Part shown: positions 16,313-25,125 of the stretch, one piece after another | How the letters are laid out: the number at the start of each line of letters is the position of its first letter | Position numbering within the stretch: position 1 is the first letter of the stretch | Origin: Allobosea sp. | GTDB lineage: Bacteria; Pseudomonadota; Alphaproteobacteria; Rhizobiales; Beijerinckiaceae | Assembly: GCA_024231975.1 (NCBI GenBank) | Contig: JAAEQB010000121.1 | Coordinates: 1 to 64,000, forward strand | Length of the DNA stretch: 64,000 bases | Reading direction: 5' to 3' | Notes under the pieces: generated by a model | Seen by the model: the letters and a program-made list of their open reading frames with translations, nothing else | The model's database searches: none | Told to the model about the DNA's origin: nothing | Position numbers and translations under genes: made by a program

Positions 16313-17064
16313 GCGCCCGCCTTCCGTGCCTTGCGCCAGCGCTGGACCAGGAAGGCGATGCTGCCGCCGACAATGCCGCTGGCGATCAGGTCGAAACCGC
16401 CGCCAATCGCCCAGCTCGCCACCGGCGCGAGCGCTAGGCCGAGGCCGATCGCGATGGTGTCGCCGAGACCGCGAATGCCGGCGACCATCGAGGACAGGAA
16501 GAAGATCGGCGTCAGGCACAGCAATCCGGCCGCCACCGGCGCGGGCACGATGCCGGCAAGGTGGAAGCCGGCATAGGTGCAGAGCGCGCTGACGGCGATC
16601 AGCGCGTTGGCGAAGCCGAGGAAATAGCCGACGCGCTGCTCGGGCGGGATGTTCGGCAGCCGCCTGAGTGCCTCGACCCAGGCCGTTACGGCGACGAAAT
16701 GGGCGATCAGCATCTGCTGCGCCACACTCTGACCCGGCCGGCGCAGCAGCGGCAGCAGCGACACCGTCATCGGCAGGAAGCGCAGCGAGGCGAAGCCGAT
16801 GGCGAGCGCGATCGCGCTCCAGGCGGCGCCTGCGGCTACCGAGGCGAAGAACAGCACCTGCGACGGGCCGGCCCAGACCAGGAAGGTCGAGAGCACGGCG
16901 GCCTCGACCGGATAGCCGACATCGCGCGCCAGCGTGCCGACGCCCATCAGCGAGAGCCCGACGATCCAGGCCGGCAGCATCACCGCATCGCGAAAGCCGC
17001 GCGCCCATGGTCGCAGCCACTGGTTGGGAGCGGCGTCGGTCATCTTGCCATCGCTCTGCGCCAT
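16309..17064 (-). CDS. azlC: AzlC family branched-chain amino acid exporter, large subunit
   Basis: A 251-residue membrane protein with about seven helices. AzlC landmarks are WARGFRDAVMLP near the N-terminus, FLVWAGPSQVLFFASVAAG, and RFLPMTVSLLPLL. The start may be the first Met (17064) or Met8. It is the first gene of an azlCD operon and has no adjacent Lrp gene, so its regulation is not visible here. Confidence 0.9.
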   Translation of the reverse strand: MAQSDGKMTDAAPNQWLRPWARGFRDAVMLPAWIVGLSLMGVGTLARDVGYPVEAAVLSTFLVWAGPSQVLFFASVAAGAAWSAIALAIGFASLRFLPMTVSLLPLLRRPGQSVAQQMLIAHFVAVTAWVEALRRLPNIPPEQRVGYFLGFANALIAVSALCTYAGFHLAGIVPAPVAAGLLCLTPIFFLSSMVAGIRGLGDTIAIGLGLALAPVASWAIGGGFDLIASGIVGGSIAFLVQRWRKARKAGA

Positions 17065-17157
17065 CAGCTGTCCACCGGCATGGTCCCTGGCGGGGCCGCG
17101 CTGCTGCGATCAGAAGGCGAAGAGTTCGAGGATCGGATCATCGGGCCGAAAGATACG

Positions 17158-17190
17158 AAAAAGGCCCGCAGCAGTTGCGAGCCCTTTTGC
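17158..17190 (-). terminator. Terminator of the clpA operon
   Basis: On the minus strand the sequence folds as GGGCTCGCA with TGCGGGCC around a short loop and ends in TTTTT. It lies about 75 bases past the small membrane-protein gene downstream of clpA. The stem has one mismatch and one bulge. Confidence 0.6.
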
Positions 17191-17262
17191 TTAAAGCGCA
17201 TGACGCTTGTCGCATGACAGACACTGCGCCGCGCGCCGGCCCTGCGTCCAGCGCAAACCGGA

Positions 17263-17538
17263 TCAGAAGCTCTTCATCGCGAGCCCGATCAGCTCCTGGA
17301 AGAAATCCATCGCTTCCTTCGGGACGCCGCCGACGGCGCGATAGCCGAGATAGAGCAGATAGAGGAAGGCCGGGACCATGATCCAGCCCAGCACCTCCTC
17401 GAAGATGATCCGGCGCCGGCGCCGGCGCGCCCGCTTCTCGAACCAGCCGAGCTTTTCCTTCGGCGCCGGAGCGGCCGCCTGCGCGGCGACCTCTCCTTCT
17501 TGAGCCCAGACGCTTTCCGATTTGCGCTTGAAGAACAC
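17263..17538 (-). CDS. Small membrane protein downstream of clpA
   Basis: A 91-residue product from a GTG at 17538, only four bases after the clpA stop, so it is cotranscribed. The N-terminal half is polar with an Ala/Pro stretch and a strongly basic patch (RARRRRRR), then one membrane helix (about 50-68, LGWIMVPAFLYLLYLGYRAV) and a short amphipathic tail. The basic patch suggests that the N-terminus is cytoplasmic. No family recognised; context suggests a link with Clp proteolysis, which is untested inference. Confidence 0.7.
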   Translation of the reverse strand: MFFKRKSESVWAQEGEVAAQAAAPAPKEKLGWFEKRARRRRRRIIFEEVLGWIMVPAFLYLLYLGYRAVGGVPKEAMDFFQELIGLAMKSF

Positions 17539-17542
17539 CGGA

Positions 17543-20068
17543 TCAGGCCTTGGTCAACGGAACCTTCGGAACGGTACGGACGCTACGAGCAACCTTCGGC
17601 GGCTCGACCGGAGCATCCGGCTTCGGGCCGCGCTTCGCGCCGCCCGATCCGGCCGACTTGGCCTTGCCCGGCGTCTTAGTCAACCCCTTGGCCCGCGGCT
17701 TGCGCGTGCGCTTCTCGGCCGCGGCGGCGACGTCCTTCTCCGGCTTGGGCTTCACCGGCCCGTCCGGGAATTCGAGGCCGAGCACCTTGATACCGGTCTC
17801 CGACTGGATCACCACCACCTTGACCGCGCCGCCAGTCTTCAGCCGGCCGAAGAGCACCTCGTCGGCGAGCGGCGTCTTGATCGTCTGCTGGATCAGGCGG
17901 GCCATCGGGCGAGCGCCCATCGCCTCGTCATAGCCGTTCTCGACCAGCCATTCGCGCGCCTCGTCCGACAGCTCAATGGTGACGTTGCGGTCGGCGAGCT
18001 GCGCCTCGAGCTGCAGCACGAACTTGTCGACGACGCGCGCCACGACCGTCTTCGGCAGGTGGCCGAAGGAGATCGTCGCATCGAGCCGGTTGCGGAATTC
18101 CGGCGCGAACAGCTTGTTGATCGCCTCGGTGTCGTCGCCCTCGCGCTTCTGGCGGGTGAAGCCATAGGCGTTCTTGGCCATGTCGGCAGCGCCAGCATTG
18201 GTCGTCATGATCAGGATGACGTTCCTGAAATCGACCTGCTTGCCGTTGTTATCGGTCAGCTTGCCGTGGTCCATCACCTGCAGGAGTATGTTGAACAGGT
18301 CGGGATGGGCCTTCTCGATCTCGTCGAGCAGCAGCACGCAATGCGGATGCTGGTCGATCTGGTCGGTCAGCAGGCCGCCCTGGTCGAAGCCGACATAGCC
18401 GGGAGGCGCACCGATCAGCCGCGAGACGGTGTGGCGCTCCATGTACTCCGACATGTCGAAGCGCACGAGCTCGACGCCGAGCGAGGATGCCAGCTGGCGC
18501 GCGACCTCGGTCTTGCCGACGCCGGTCGGGCCGGCGAAGAGATAGCAGCCGATCGGCTTCTCACCGTCGCGCAGGCCGGCGCGGGCAAGCTTGATCGAGG
18601 AGGACAGCGCCTCGATCGCCTTCTCCTGGCCGTAGACCGAGCGCTTCAGCGTGGTCTCGAGGTTGCGCAGCACCTCGGCATCGTCCTTGGAGACGGTCTT
18701 GGCCGGGATGCGCGCCATCGTCGCGACCGCCGCCTCGATCTCCTTGACGCCGATCGTCTTCTTGCGCTTGGCCTCGGTCACCAGCATCTGCGAGGCGCCG
18801 GTCTCGTCGATCACGTCGATCGCCTTGTCCGGCAGCTTGCGGTCATGGATATAGCGCGCCGACAGCTCCACCGCCGCCTTGATGGCGTCGTTGGTGTAGC
18901 GCAGCTTGTGGAACTCCTCGAAATAAGGCTTCAGCCCCTTCAGGATCTCGATCGTATCCGGAACCGACGGCTCGTTGACGTCGATCTTCTGGAAGCGCCG
19001 GACGAGCGCCCGGTCCTTCTCGAAATACTGACGATATTCCTTGTAGGTGGTCGAGCCGATGCAGCGCAGCGTGCCCGAGGCCAGCGCCGGCTTGAGCAGG
19101 TTCGAGGCGTCCATCGCACCGCCCGAGGTCGCACCGGCGCCGATCACCGTATGAATCTCATCGATGAACATGATCGCCTTCGGGTGCTGCTCGATCTCCT
19201 TCATCACCTGCTTGAGGCGTTCCTCGAAATCGCCGCGATAGCGCGTGCCGGCGAGCAGCGTGCCCATGTCGAGCGAGAAGACGGTCGCGTCCTCCAGCAC
19301 TTCCGGCACCTCGCCGCGCACGATCTTGAGCGCCAGGCCCTCGGCGATCGCGGTCTTGCCGACGCCGGGGTCGCCGACCAGCAGCGGATTGTTCTTCTGC
19401 CGGCGGCAGAGGATCTGGATGGTGCGCTGCACCTCGGCCTCGCGGCCGATCAGCGGATCGATGCGCCCGTCCCTCGCCTTGCGGTTGAGGTTGACGCAGT
19501 AAGCTTCGAGCGCGCTTTCCTTTTTCTTCTTGTCCTTGTCGCCGTCATTGGCCTGCTCGCTGCGCTGCTCGCGCTGCTGCTCCGGCTCGTCCTCGGCCCC
19601 GCGCACCGGCCGGCTCTCGCTGGCGCCGGGGCGCTTTGCGATGCCGTGGCTGATATAGTTGACCGCGTCGTAGCGGGTCATGTCCTGCTCCTGCAGGAAG
19701 TAGGCCGCATGGCTCTCGCGCTCGGCGAACATCGCGACGAGCACATTGGCCCCGGTCACCTCCTCGCGGCCGGACGACTGGACATGGATCACCGCGCGTT
19801 GGATCACGCGCTGGAAGCCGGCGGTCGGCTTGGAATCATCGCGCCCGTCGGTGACGAGGTTGGTCAGTTCCGCATCGATATAGTCGACGAGGTTGCGGCG
19901 CAGCGTGTCGAGATCGACGCTGCAGGCGCGCATCACCGCGGCGGCGTCCTGGTCGTCGACCAGCGCCAGCAGCAGGTGTTCCAGCGTCGCATATTCATGG
20001 TGGCGTTCATTGGCGAGCGCGAGGGCCCGGTGAAGCGCCTGTTCGAGGCTGCGCGAGAAGCTCGGCAA
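17543..20068 (-). CDS. clpA: ATP-dependent Clp protease ATP-binding subunit ClpA
   Basis: An 841-residue AAA+ unfoldase. Order: Clp N-domain (FSRSLEQALHRALALANERHHEYATLEH begins at residue 3), first AAA module with GDPGVGKT and DEIHT, second module with GPTGVGKT and LLDEIEKAHPD, then a D2-small domain. The C-terminal tail (about 760-841) is long, Lys/Pro/Ala-rich and probably disordered, an extension compared with E. coli ClpA (758). The start is a TTG with GGGAG upstream and fits the conserved N-terminus. It follows clpS by 43 bases. With ClpP it degrades N-degron substrates delivered by ClpS. Confidence 0.97.
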   Translation of the reverse strand: MPSFSRSLEQALHRALALANERHHEYATLEHLLLALVDDQDAAAVMRACSVDLDTLRRNLVDYIDAELTNLVTDGRDDSKPTAGFQRVIQRAVIHVQSSGREEVTGANVLVAMFAERESHAAYFLQEQDMTRYDAVNYISHGIAKRPGASESRPVRGAEDEPEQQREQRSEQANDGDKDKKKKESALEAYCVNLNRKARDGRIDPLIGREAEVQRTIQILCRRQKNNPLLVGDPGVGKTAIAEGLALKIVRGEVPEVLEDATVFSLDMGTLLAGTRYRGDFEERLKQVMKEIEQHPKAIMFIDEIHTVIGAGATSGGAMDASNLLKPALASGTLRCIGSTTYKEYRQYFEKDRALVRRFQKIDVNEPSVPDTIEILKGLKPYFEEFHKLRYTNDAIKAAVELSARYIHDRKLPDKAIDVIDETGASQMLVTEAKRKKTIGVKEIEAAVATMARIPAKTVSKDDAEVLRNLETTLKRSVYGQEKAIEALSSSIKLARAGLRDGEKPIGCYLFAGPTGVGKTEVARQLASSLGVELVRFDMSEYMERHTVSRLIGAPPGYVGFDQGGLLTDQIDQHPHCVLLLDEIEKAHPDLFNILLQVMDHGKLTDNNGKQVDFRNVILIMTTNAGAADMAKNAYGFTRQKREGDDTEAINKLFAPEFRNRLDATISFGHLPKTVVARVVDKFVLQLEAQLADRNVTIELSDEAREWLVENGYDEAMGARPMARLIQQTIKTPLADEVLFGRLKTGGAVKVVVIQSETGIKVLGLEFPDGPVKPKPEKDVAAAAEKRTRKPRAKGLTKTPGKAKSAGSGGAKRGPKPDAPVEPPKVARSVRTVPKVPLTKA

Positions 20069-20111
20069 GGTCAGCGCTCCCGGTCCAGTGTCGAAAGGAT
20101 GATGTTCAAAG

Positions 20112-20564
20112 CTACTTCTTCTCCATCACGCATTGCAGCGGATGCATGTGCTTGCGGGCGAGGTCCATCACCAAGGTGACCTTGGTCTCCGCGACCTCGT
20201 AGGTGAAGACGCCGCATTCGCCGACGCCGTTCTGGTGGACGTGCATCATGATGCGCGTCGCTTCGGCGCGGTCCTTGTTGAAGAACCGTTCCAGCACATG
20301 CACCACGAACTCCATCGGCGTGTAATCGTCGTTGAGGATCAGCACGCGATAGAGGTTGGGCTTGCGCGTCCTTGTGCGGGTCAGGACCGCAGTACCGGTC
20401 CCGGTGCGGTCGCTATCGGTCGGGCCGGACGGCGCCCGCGGCTTCGAGGCCAGACGCGGCGCAAAAAGGGACGCGTTCCCGCGCGGCGTGATGCCGGCTG
20501 GCAGGTCCTGATCGATCGGCGTCGTGGCTGCTTGGCTCAAGGTGTCCGTCCCGAAGGCTGACAT
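20112..20564 (-). CDS. clpS: Clp protease adaptor ClpS
   Basis: A 150-residue protein whose C-terminal two thirds is the ClpS fold: YRVLILNDDYTPMEFVVHVLERFF (residues about 72-95, containing the N-degron pocket Asn-Asp-Asp and Met), the MHVHQNG loop and the CGVFTYEVAETK strand. The N-terminal ~65 residues are low complexity and longer than in E. coli ClpS. The start at 20564 is an ATG; the codon before is TTG. The pair with clpA is conserved. Role: recognition of N-terminal aromatic/Leu residues and hand-over to ClpA. Confidence 0.95.
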   Translation of the reverse strand: MSAFGTDTLSQAATTPIDQDLPAGITPRGNASLFAPRLASKPRAPSGPTDSDRTGTGTAVLTRTRTRKPNLYRVLILNDDYTPMEFVVHVLERFFNKDRAEATRIMMHVHQNGVGECGVFTYEVAETKVTLVMDLARKHMHPLQCVMEKK

Positions 20565-20722
20565 CAAGATAGTGCTTCGCTCACGAATTTACAGTCGTCT
20601 CCCCCGCTTCGCCAGCCCGTTCCGAGCGCATGCCACAGCAAAGCGCCCTTTTTGAAGCGGACGGAGCAGAAGCCGGGGCGAAATGGCCGGGCTTCCCAAG
20701 GCCTTGCAGCGCTGAACCGACC

Positions 20723-21808
20723 TCAGGTCCGCCAGCGCAACCGCTCGGGAGTAAGCTCATTGGTGAAGGCAGCGCCCTCCCGGCGTGCTGCGGCATAGTC
20801 GCGCTTCAGGCGGAAATACCATTGCGCCAGCCGGTCGGCTTGCCCGAGCAGCAGCATGGTCGGCTTGCGCTCCAGCCCTTGCTGGGCGAGTTCGAGAATG
20901 CGCTGGTCCTGACGCAGGAAGGCATGCGCCGCCAGCCTGATCACCGGCGCGAGCGGCATGAGCTGCGGCAGGTCCGACAGCAGCACATTGGTCAGCAGCG
21001 TCCGGCGCGCATCGATCGGCGTGGCGAAGGTCGCGTTGACGATGGCGCGCTCGCCCATGCGGATGCACTCGATCCGCTGGCCGGGCAGCAGGAAGTCGAC
21101 CTCCGTCTGCGGCCGCCCGAGCAGGCGATAGCCGCGCGAGTTCGCCGCCGCCTTGTGTGCCTTCATCCGGAAGCCGAAGGGCAGCGGCTCGAAATCCTTG
21201 ACCTTCTCCCGCGCCGTCGCGGTTGGCCGCCACCACCAGGAATTATGAACATAGCCGACATGGCCGGGGTCGATCAGGCTGAGCACGCTGAGATCATAGG
21301 AGGCCTCGACCAGAACCGAGACGGCGATGCGGCAGCGCGTCCTCCCCGCGAGCGTCAGCGCCGGCACCGGCGGCGCGAGCCCCGGCCGCGTGCCGGGATA
21401 GAGCCAGATGATGCCGTCGCTCTCGCGGATCGGGAATTCGCCGACCTTGACCTGGCCGGGATCGGTAACATCGCCATCGACCAGCGTCGGCATCGCCCGG
21501 CACCGGCCATCGGCCCCGAAGCGCCAGCCGTGGAAGGGACAGGTGATCGCGACGCCGTCGAAGCGCCCTTCGGACAAGGGAGCGCCGCGATGCGGACAGC
21601 GATCGCGCAAGGCGAAGAGCTCACCGAGCTTGGTGCGGCCGATCACGATCTGCTCGCCGAGAACGGCCACGCTCGCCATCGCGCCTGTCGCCAGGCTGCC
21701 GGTGCTCTTGACGCAGTACCACGCCTCCCGGGGCGGCTCGCGGAACTCGCTGGCCGGAGGCGCCTCGGCGCTGCCCGATGCGTCTTCGGCGATCGTCGAA
21801 CGGCTCAT
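20723..21808 (-). CDS. Rieske-type aromatic ring-hydroxylating oxygenase, alpha subunit
   Basis: A 361-residue protein. The Rieske cluster motif is clear (CPHRGAPL at the first pair, CPFHGW at the second, C-x-H-x17-C-x2-H) at about residues 70-92. The C-terminal catalytic half (with SLIDPGHVGYVHNSWWW) resembles VanA-like demethylases, including the HVGYVH iron-ligand region. Members need a ferredoxin reductase partner; none is adjacent. The substrate is unknown; aromatic ether cleavage is a guess. It is 158 bases upstream of clpS on the same strand, probably independent of it. Confidence 0.85.
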   Translation of the reverse strand: MSRSTIAEDASGSAEAPPASEFREPPREAWYCVKSTGSLATGAMASVAVLGEQIVIGRTKLGELFALRDRCPHRGAPLSEGRFDGVAITCPFHGWRFGADGRCRAMPTLVDGDVTDPGQVKVGEFPIRESDGIIWLYPGTRPGLAPPVPALTLAGRTRCRIAVSVLVEASYDLSVLSLIDPGHVGYVHNSWWWRPTATAREKVKDFEPLPFGFRMKAHKAAANSRGYRLLGRPQTEVDFLLPGQRIECIRMGERAIVNATFATPIDARRTLLTNVLLSDLPQLMPLAPVIRLAAHAFLRQDQRILELAQQGLERKPTMLLLGQADRLAQWYFRLKRDYAAARREGAAFTNELTPERLRWRT

Positions 21809-21925
21809 CGCGGCTCCTGGCTGACCTGCCCGCCATCAGGCGGAATGCGGTGGCCGGAAGACATCGTCCGCCGGTTGCCAGAGCATTGCCGCGCAAGCGA
21901 ACGGGATAGCCGGAGCCCAAACGCA

Positions 21926-21953
21926 AAGAAGCCCGGCCGAGGCCGGGCTTCTT
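21926..21953 (-). terminator. Rho-independent terminator of the phasin gene
   Basis: A perfect 13-bp stem (21926-21938 with 21941-21953) with a tight loop. On the minus strand it is followed by a T-rich stretch. It lies 50 bases after the phasin stop. Confidence 0.8.
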
Positions 21954-22003
21954 GAAAGTCTCAGGTGATCAGCTGCGGCCGGGCGAAGCCGGCCGCGCCA
22001 AAA

Positions 22004-22348
22004 TCACTTGGCCGGGGTCGGGACGGCCTTGGCGACGATGCCCTCGAACGGCTTGTAGGCGTCCTTGGCGATCGCGGCATAGAGCTCGCCGATCTTGGTG
22101 ACCTGGGCGACATAGCCCTCAAAAGCGGTCTTGACGTAGTCCGACTGGATCTCGATGGCCTTGTCGAGCGTCTTCACGCCGGCAAGCTTCTCAATCGTGG
22201 CCGTGCCGGCCTCGAACGACTTCTTGGCGTAGTCGGTGGCCTCGACGGCCAGAGCCTGCACGCCCTTCGAGGTGGCGCCGAAAGCCTTCAGGGCGGCGTC
22301 GACGTTCTCTTTGGAAGCCTTCTGGATGGTCTCGAACTGCTGGATCAT
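22004..22348 (-). CDS. Phasin family protein
   Basis: A 114-residue, all-helical, charged protein without Cys or a signal peptide, starting MIQQFETIQKASKENVDAALKAFGATSKG and matching the Phasin_2 type. Phasins coat polyhydroxyalkanoate granules and control their size and number. It is a monocistronic gene with a near-consensus promoter upstream (22455-22483), a ~100-base leader and a strong terminator, which suggests high expression. No PHA synthase gene is in this window. Confidence 0.92.
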   Translation of the reverse strand: MIQQFETIQKASKENVDAALKAFGATSKGVQALAVEATDYAKKSFEAGTATIEKLAGVKTLDKAIEIQSDYVKTAFEGYVAQVTKIGELYAAIAKDAYKPFEGIVAKAVPTPAK

Positions 22349-22454
22349 GGTGTCCCTTTCGACGCTCGCGCGCCGCCTCTGCTGACGAGCCGGAATGGCC
22401 CGGGTTCCGTGCCCCCAAGGTCAGATGAAAAGGTCCATCACCGGGGCGCTTAGT

Positions 22455-22483
22455 CATATTGTGCACCGCAACATAAAAGTCAA
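22455..22483 (-). promoter_or_regulatory. Phasin promoter with TGC-N3-GCA dyad
   Basis: On the minus strand TTGACT (22478-22483), a 17-base spacer and AATATG (22455-22460) form a near-consensus sigma-70 promoter. The spacer holds TGCGGTGCA, within a broader dyad 22459-22473. A TGC/GCA-rich dyad is the kind of site reported for PhaR repressors of phasin genes, so PhaR control is likely but inferred. The rest of 22349-22702, about 350 bases, holds no gene. Confidence 0.65.
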
Positions 22484-22702
22484 GCTCGCGCTGCAATGCA
22501 CCAAACGCAGAGCCACCCGGCGTGTACCGGCAACGGTTTGCAACCTGACCGCTCCATGTGACGGCCGTGCGAAATGGTCATGTGAAAGCTGTCCGGCGCT
22601 TAACCGCTCCGTAACCGCATCCGCCTAACCTCTGCATCTGTGTCCTTCGCGCCACGCTGCAAAGCCTGCGACGGACGGGTGGGTGAAGTTGAGGCGAGTT
22701 GC

Positions 22703-24379
22703 ATGGCTTCTGGTTGCGTTGGGTCCCGACGCGGGCGCTGGCTTGCGTTCATCGGGGTGGTGAGTGCTGCTGCCGTCGTGCTGACAGCGACGGTCTCCCC
22801 CGCCGAGGCGGCGCGCAAGAAGCGGCGCCATGTCTCGGGCGGCTATGCCCCGCCTTATGCGGCGATGGTCGTCGACGTGAAGAGCGGCCGCACCTTGCAC
22901 GCCGTCAACGAGGATGCGCCGCGCATCCCGGCCTCGCTCACCAAGGTGATGACGCTCTACATGCTCTTCGAGCAGATGGAGCGCGGCCGCTTCACCATGA
23001 ATTCGGAGCTCAAGGTCTCGGCCTATGCCGCCTCGCAGCCGCCGACCAAGCTCGGCCTGCGCGCCGGCTCGACCATCGAGGTCGAGGACGCGATCAAGAG
23101 CATGATCACCCTTTCGGCCAACGACTCCTCGGTCGTGGTCGCCGAGAACATCGCCGGTTCCGAGGAGGCCTTCGCCGAGCAGATGACGCGCAAGGCGCGC
23201 TCGCTCGGCATGGACTCGACGCGCTTCTACAATCCGCACGGCCTGCCGAACTCACCGCCGAACATCACCACGGCGCGCGACCTCACCATCCTGGCCCGCG
23301 CGATCCAGGAGCGCTTCCCGCGCTATTTCCCGCTCTTTCAAATGCGCTCCTTCCAGTATGGCTCGCGCACCATCCGCGGGCATAACCGCCTGCTCGGCAA
23401 GATCGAGGGCGTCGACGGCATCAAGACCGGCTACACCCGCGCCTCCGGCTTCAACCTGATGACCTCGGCCAAGTCGGAAGGCCGCCAGATCGTCTCGATC
23501 GTGCTCGGCGGCCGCTCCGGCGCTTCGCGCGACAAGATCATGTCCGATCTCGTCCTCGCCAGCCTGCCACGCGCCAGCGCCGGCGGCCGCAGCGCCCCGA
23601 TGATCGCCGAGGCCTCCGAGCCGCAGCAGGAGCGCTTCCGCGCCCCGGCCCCGGCGCCGGCTCCCGAGCCGCCGGCCCGCCCGGCGCTCGTTGCCCAGGC
23701 ACCAGAGCCCGCTCCGGCCCCTGCGCCGATCCCGGTGCCGCGCCCGCGCGCCGAGCCCGAGGTTCCGGCCGCCGCCCGCGCCTATGCCGCGACGACGACG
23801 ACCGCCCAGATGCCGCCGCCGCGCGCCCTGAGCGGCAGCGCCCAAGCACTCGCCCTCTCCAACATGCGCCCGGTCGCCGCGACCACGACGCCGTCGGCGA
23901 TGCGCTGGTCGATCGGCGCCGCCCCGGCTGAAGGCAAGGTCCTGCGTCCGCCGGCGAATGTCGACACCACCTCGTCGATCGCCAAGGTCGCCGAAGTGGC
24001 GGTCAAGGACGAGGTTCAGCCCATGCCGAAGAAGGTCGAGGCTCGCCTGCCCGAGCCGGCTCCCGCCCCGGTCAAGGTGGCGCATGCCGCCAAGGCCCCT
24101 GAAGCCAAGCCGGCCGAGAAGACCGCGATCGCCTCGAAATGGGTGATCCAGCTCGGCGCCACCGATGACGAGGCCAAGGCCAAGGACATCCTCAGCCGCG
24201 CCCGTGCCAAGGCCTCCGGCTCGCTCGCCGACGCCTCGCCCTTCACCGAGAAGGTCGAGAAGGGCGGCGCCACCCTGTTCCGTGCCCGCTTCGCCGGCTT
24301 CGAGGAGTCCAAGGACGCCGAGAAGGCCTGCGCCCAGCTCAAGCGCGGCGGCTTCTCCTGCTTCGCCACCCGCGGCTGA
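22703..24379 (+). CDS. D-alanyl-D-alanine carboxypeptidase with C-terminal SPOR domain
   Basis: About 558 residues from the ATG at 22703 (an upstream TTG at 22640 would lengthen the N-terminus without adding a better signal). A signal peptide ends near VSPAEAA. The S11 peptidase domain (about 48-300) has SLTK at 78-81, SAND and KTG (DGIKTGYT). A Pro/Ala-rich linker of about 180 residues follows, then a SPOR-type domain (about 475-558, WVIQLGATDDEAKAKDIL). SPOR domains bind denuded glycan at the division septum, so this carboxypeptidase is likely septum-targeted. It diverges from the phasin gene. Confidence 0.92.
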   Translation: MASGCVGSRRGRWLAFIGVVSAAAVVLTATVSPAEAARKKRRHVSGGYAPPYAAMVVDVKSGRTLHAVNEDAPRIPASLTKVMTLYMLFEQMERGRFTMNSELKVSAYAASQPPTKLGLRAGSTIEVEDAIKSMITLSANDSSVVVAENIAGSEEAFAEQMTRKARSLGMDSTRFYNPHGLPNSPPNITTARDLTILARAIQERFPRYFPLFQMRSFQYGSRTIRGHNRLLGKIEGVDGIKTGYTRASGFNLMTSAKSEGRQIVSIVLGGRSGASRDKIMSDLVLASLPRASAGGRSAPMIAEASEPQQERFRAPAPAPAPEPPARPALVAQAPEPAPAPAPIPVPRPRAEPEVPAAARAYAATTTTAQMPPPRALSGSAQALALSNMRPVAATTTPSAMRWSIGAAPAEGKVLRPPANVDTTSSIAKVAEVAVKDEVQPMPKKVEARLPEPAPAPVKVAHAAKAPEAKPAEKTAIASKWVIQLGATDDEAKAKDILSRARAKASGSLADASPFTEKVEKGGATLFRARFAGFEESKDAEKACAQLKRGGFSCFATRG

Positions 24380-24396
24380 CCGATCGGGAAAGGAGA

Positions 24397-25125
24397 TCAA
24401 CCATGCTTTTTCAGCAAGGTATCCTTGGCCTGGTTGACACGAGCGGCAAGCCCGCTGGTGCCGCCGGCATCCGGATGGATGCGCTTCATCAGGCTCCGAT
24501 GGGCCTCGCGGATCGCCTCCTGGCCCGCCCCCGGCTGAAGCCCCAGGATCTCGTAGGCCTCCTCGTCCGCCATCGCGCCCGTGCGCGCCGGGCCGCGCTG
24601 CCCCGCGTCGCGGTGACGATCAGCGTCTTCACGCCATCCGGGCGCCCGGCGGTCGAGATATGCCTCTAGCAGGCGCGCCCCGTCGGGATCGCCAGCGAGG
24701 CATTCGCGCAGCAGTGTGCTGAGATCGGCGGGGTTGAGATCGTCGAGATCGCGCCCCGCATAGGCGCCGGCCAGGACCTTGCCCCTGATGCCGCCGCTGT
24801 CATGGTCGAGCTCCATCTCCAGCAGGCTCGATGCGACCTTGGAGCGCCCGGCCGAACCGGTGCCGCCCCAGTCCCGTGCCCATTCCGGCATCTTGAGGCC
24901 GCCCGGCCCATAGGCGCTCCAGCCGAGCAGCCAGGCGCCGAGGCCACTGAGAAAGATCGCCATGTCGGGCCGCCCGCGCAGCATCAGCAGCACCGCGACG
25001 CCGAGCGAGAGCGTGCCGCCGACGACCTTGCCGACCCGGACCAGCTTCTTCGGGTCAGCCCCGGCGAAGAGCTTGGCCAGCCACCAGATCAGGATCAGCA
25101 CGGCGATACCGTAGAGCAGGCTCAC
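24397..25125 (-). CDS. Membrane-anchored J-domain protein
   Basis: A 242-residue protein with two N-terminal membrane helices (about 1-20 and 38-72), a middle soluble part (MELDHDSGGIRGKVLAG, then LLRECLAGDPDGARLLEAYLDRR) and a C-terminal J domain (about 188-242) with the HPD motif in RIHPDAGG. C-terminal J domains on membrane anchors occur in DjlA/Pam18-like co-chaperones that stimulate DnaK. The GTG start overlaps the VWA gene stop by four bases (GTGA), so the two proteins are coupled and may act together. Confidence 0.85.
   Translation of the reverse strand: MSLLYGIAVLILIWWLAKLFAGADPKKLVRVGKVVGGTLSLGVAVLLMLRGRPDMAIFLSGLGAWLLGWSAYGPGGLKMPEWARDWGGTGSAGRSKVASSLLEMELDHDSGGIRGKVLAGAYAGRDLDDLNPADLSTLLRECLAGDPDGARLLEAYLDRRAPGWREDADRHRDAGQRGPARTGAMADEEAYEILGLQPGAGQEAIREAHRSLMKRIHPDAGGTSGLAARVNQAKDTLLKKHG

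Noticed and set aside
17522..20179. Very long open frame (885 codons) opposite clpA
   Set aside because: It is the antisense of a clear ClpA gene and of part of its neighbour, with composition expected from reversed GC-rich codons and no recognisable domain.
24403..24669. Short frame with a perfect AAAGGAG before its ATG, downstream of the carboxypeptidase gene
   Set aside because: It lies wholly antisense to the 3' end of the J-domain gene, has shadow-like composition and no recognisable fold. The ribosome-binding-site-like sequence is most likely chance.
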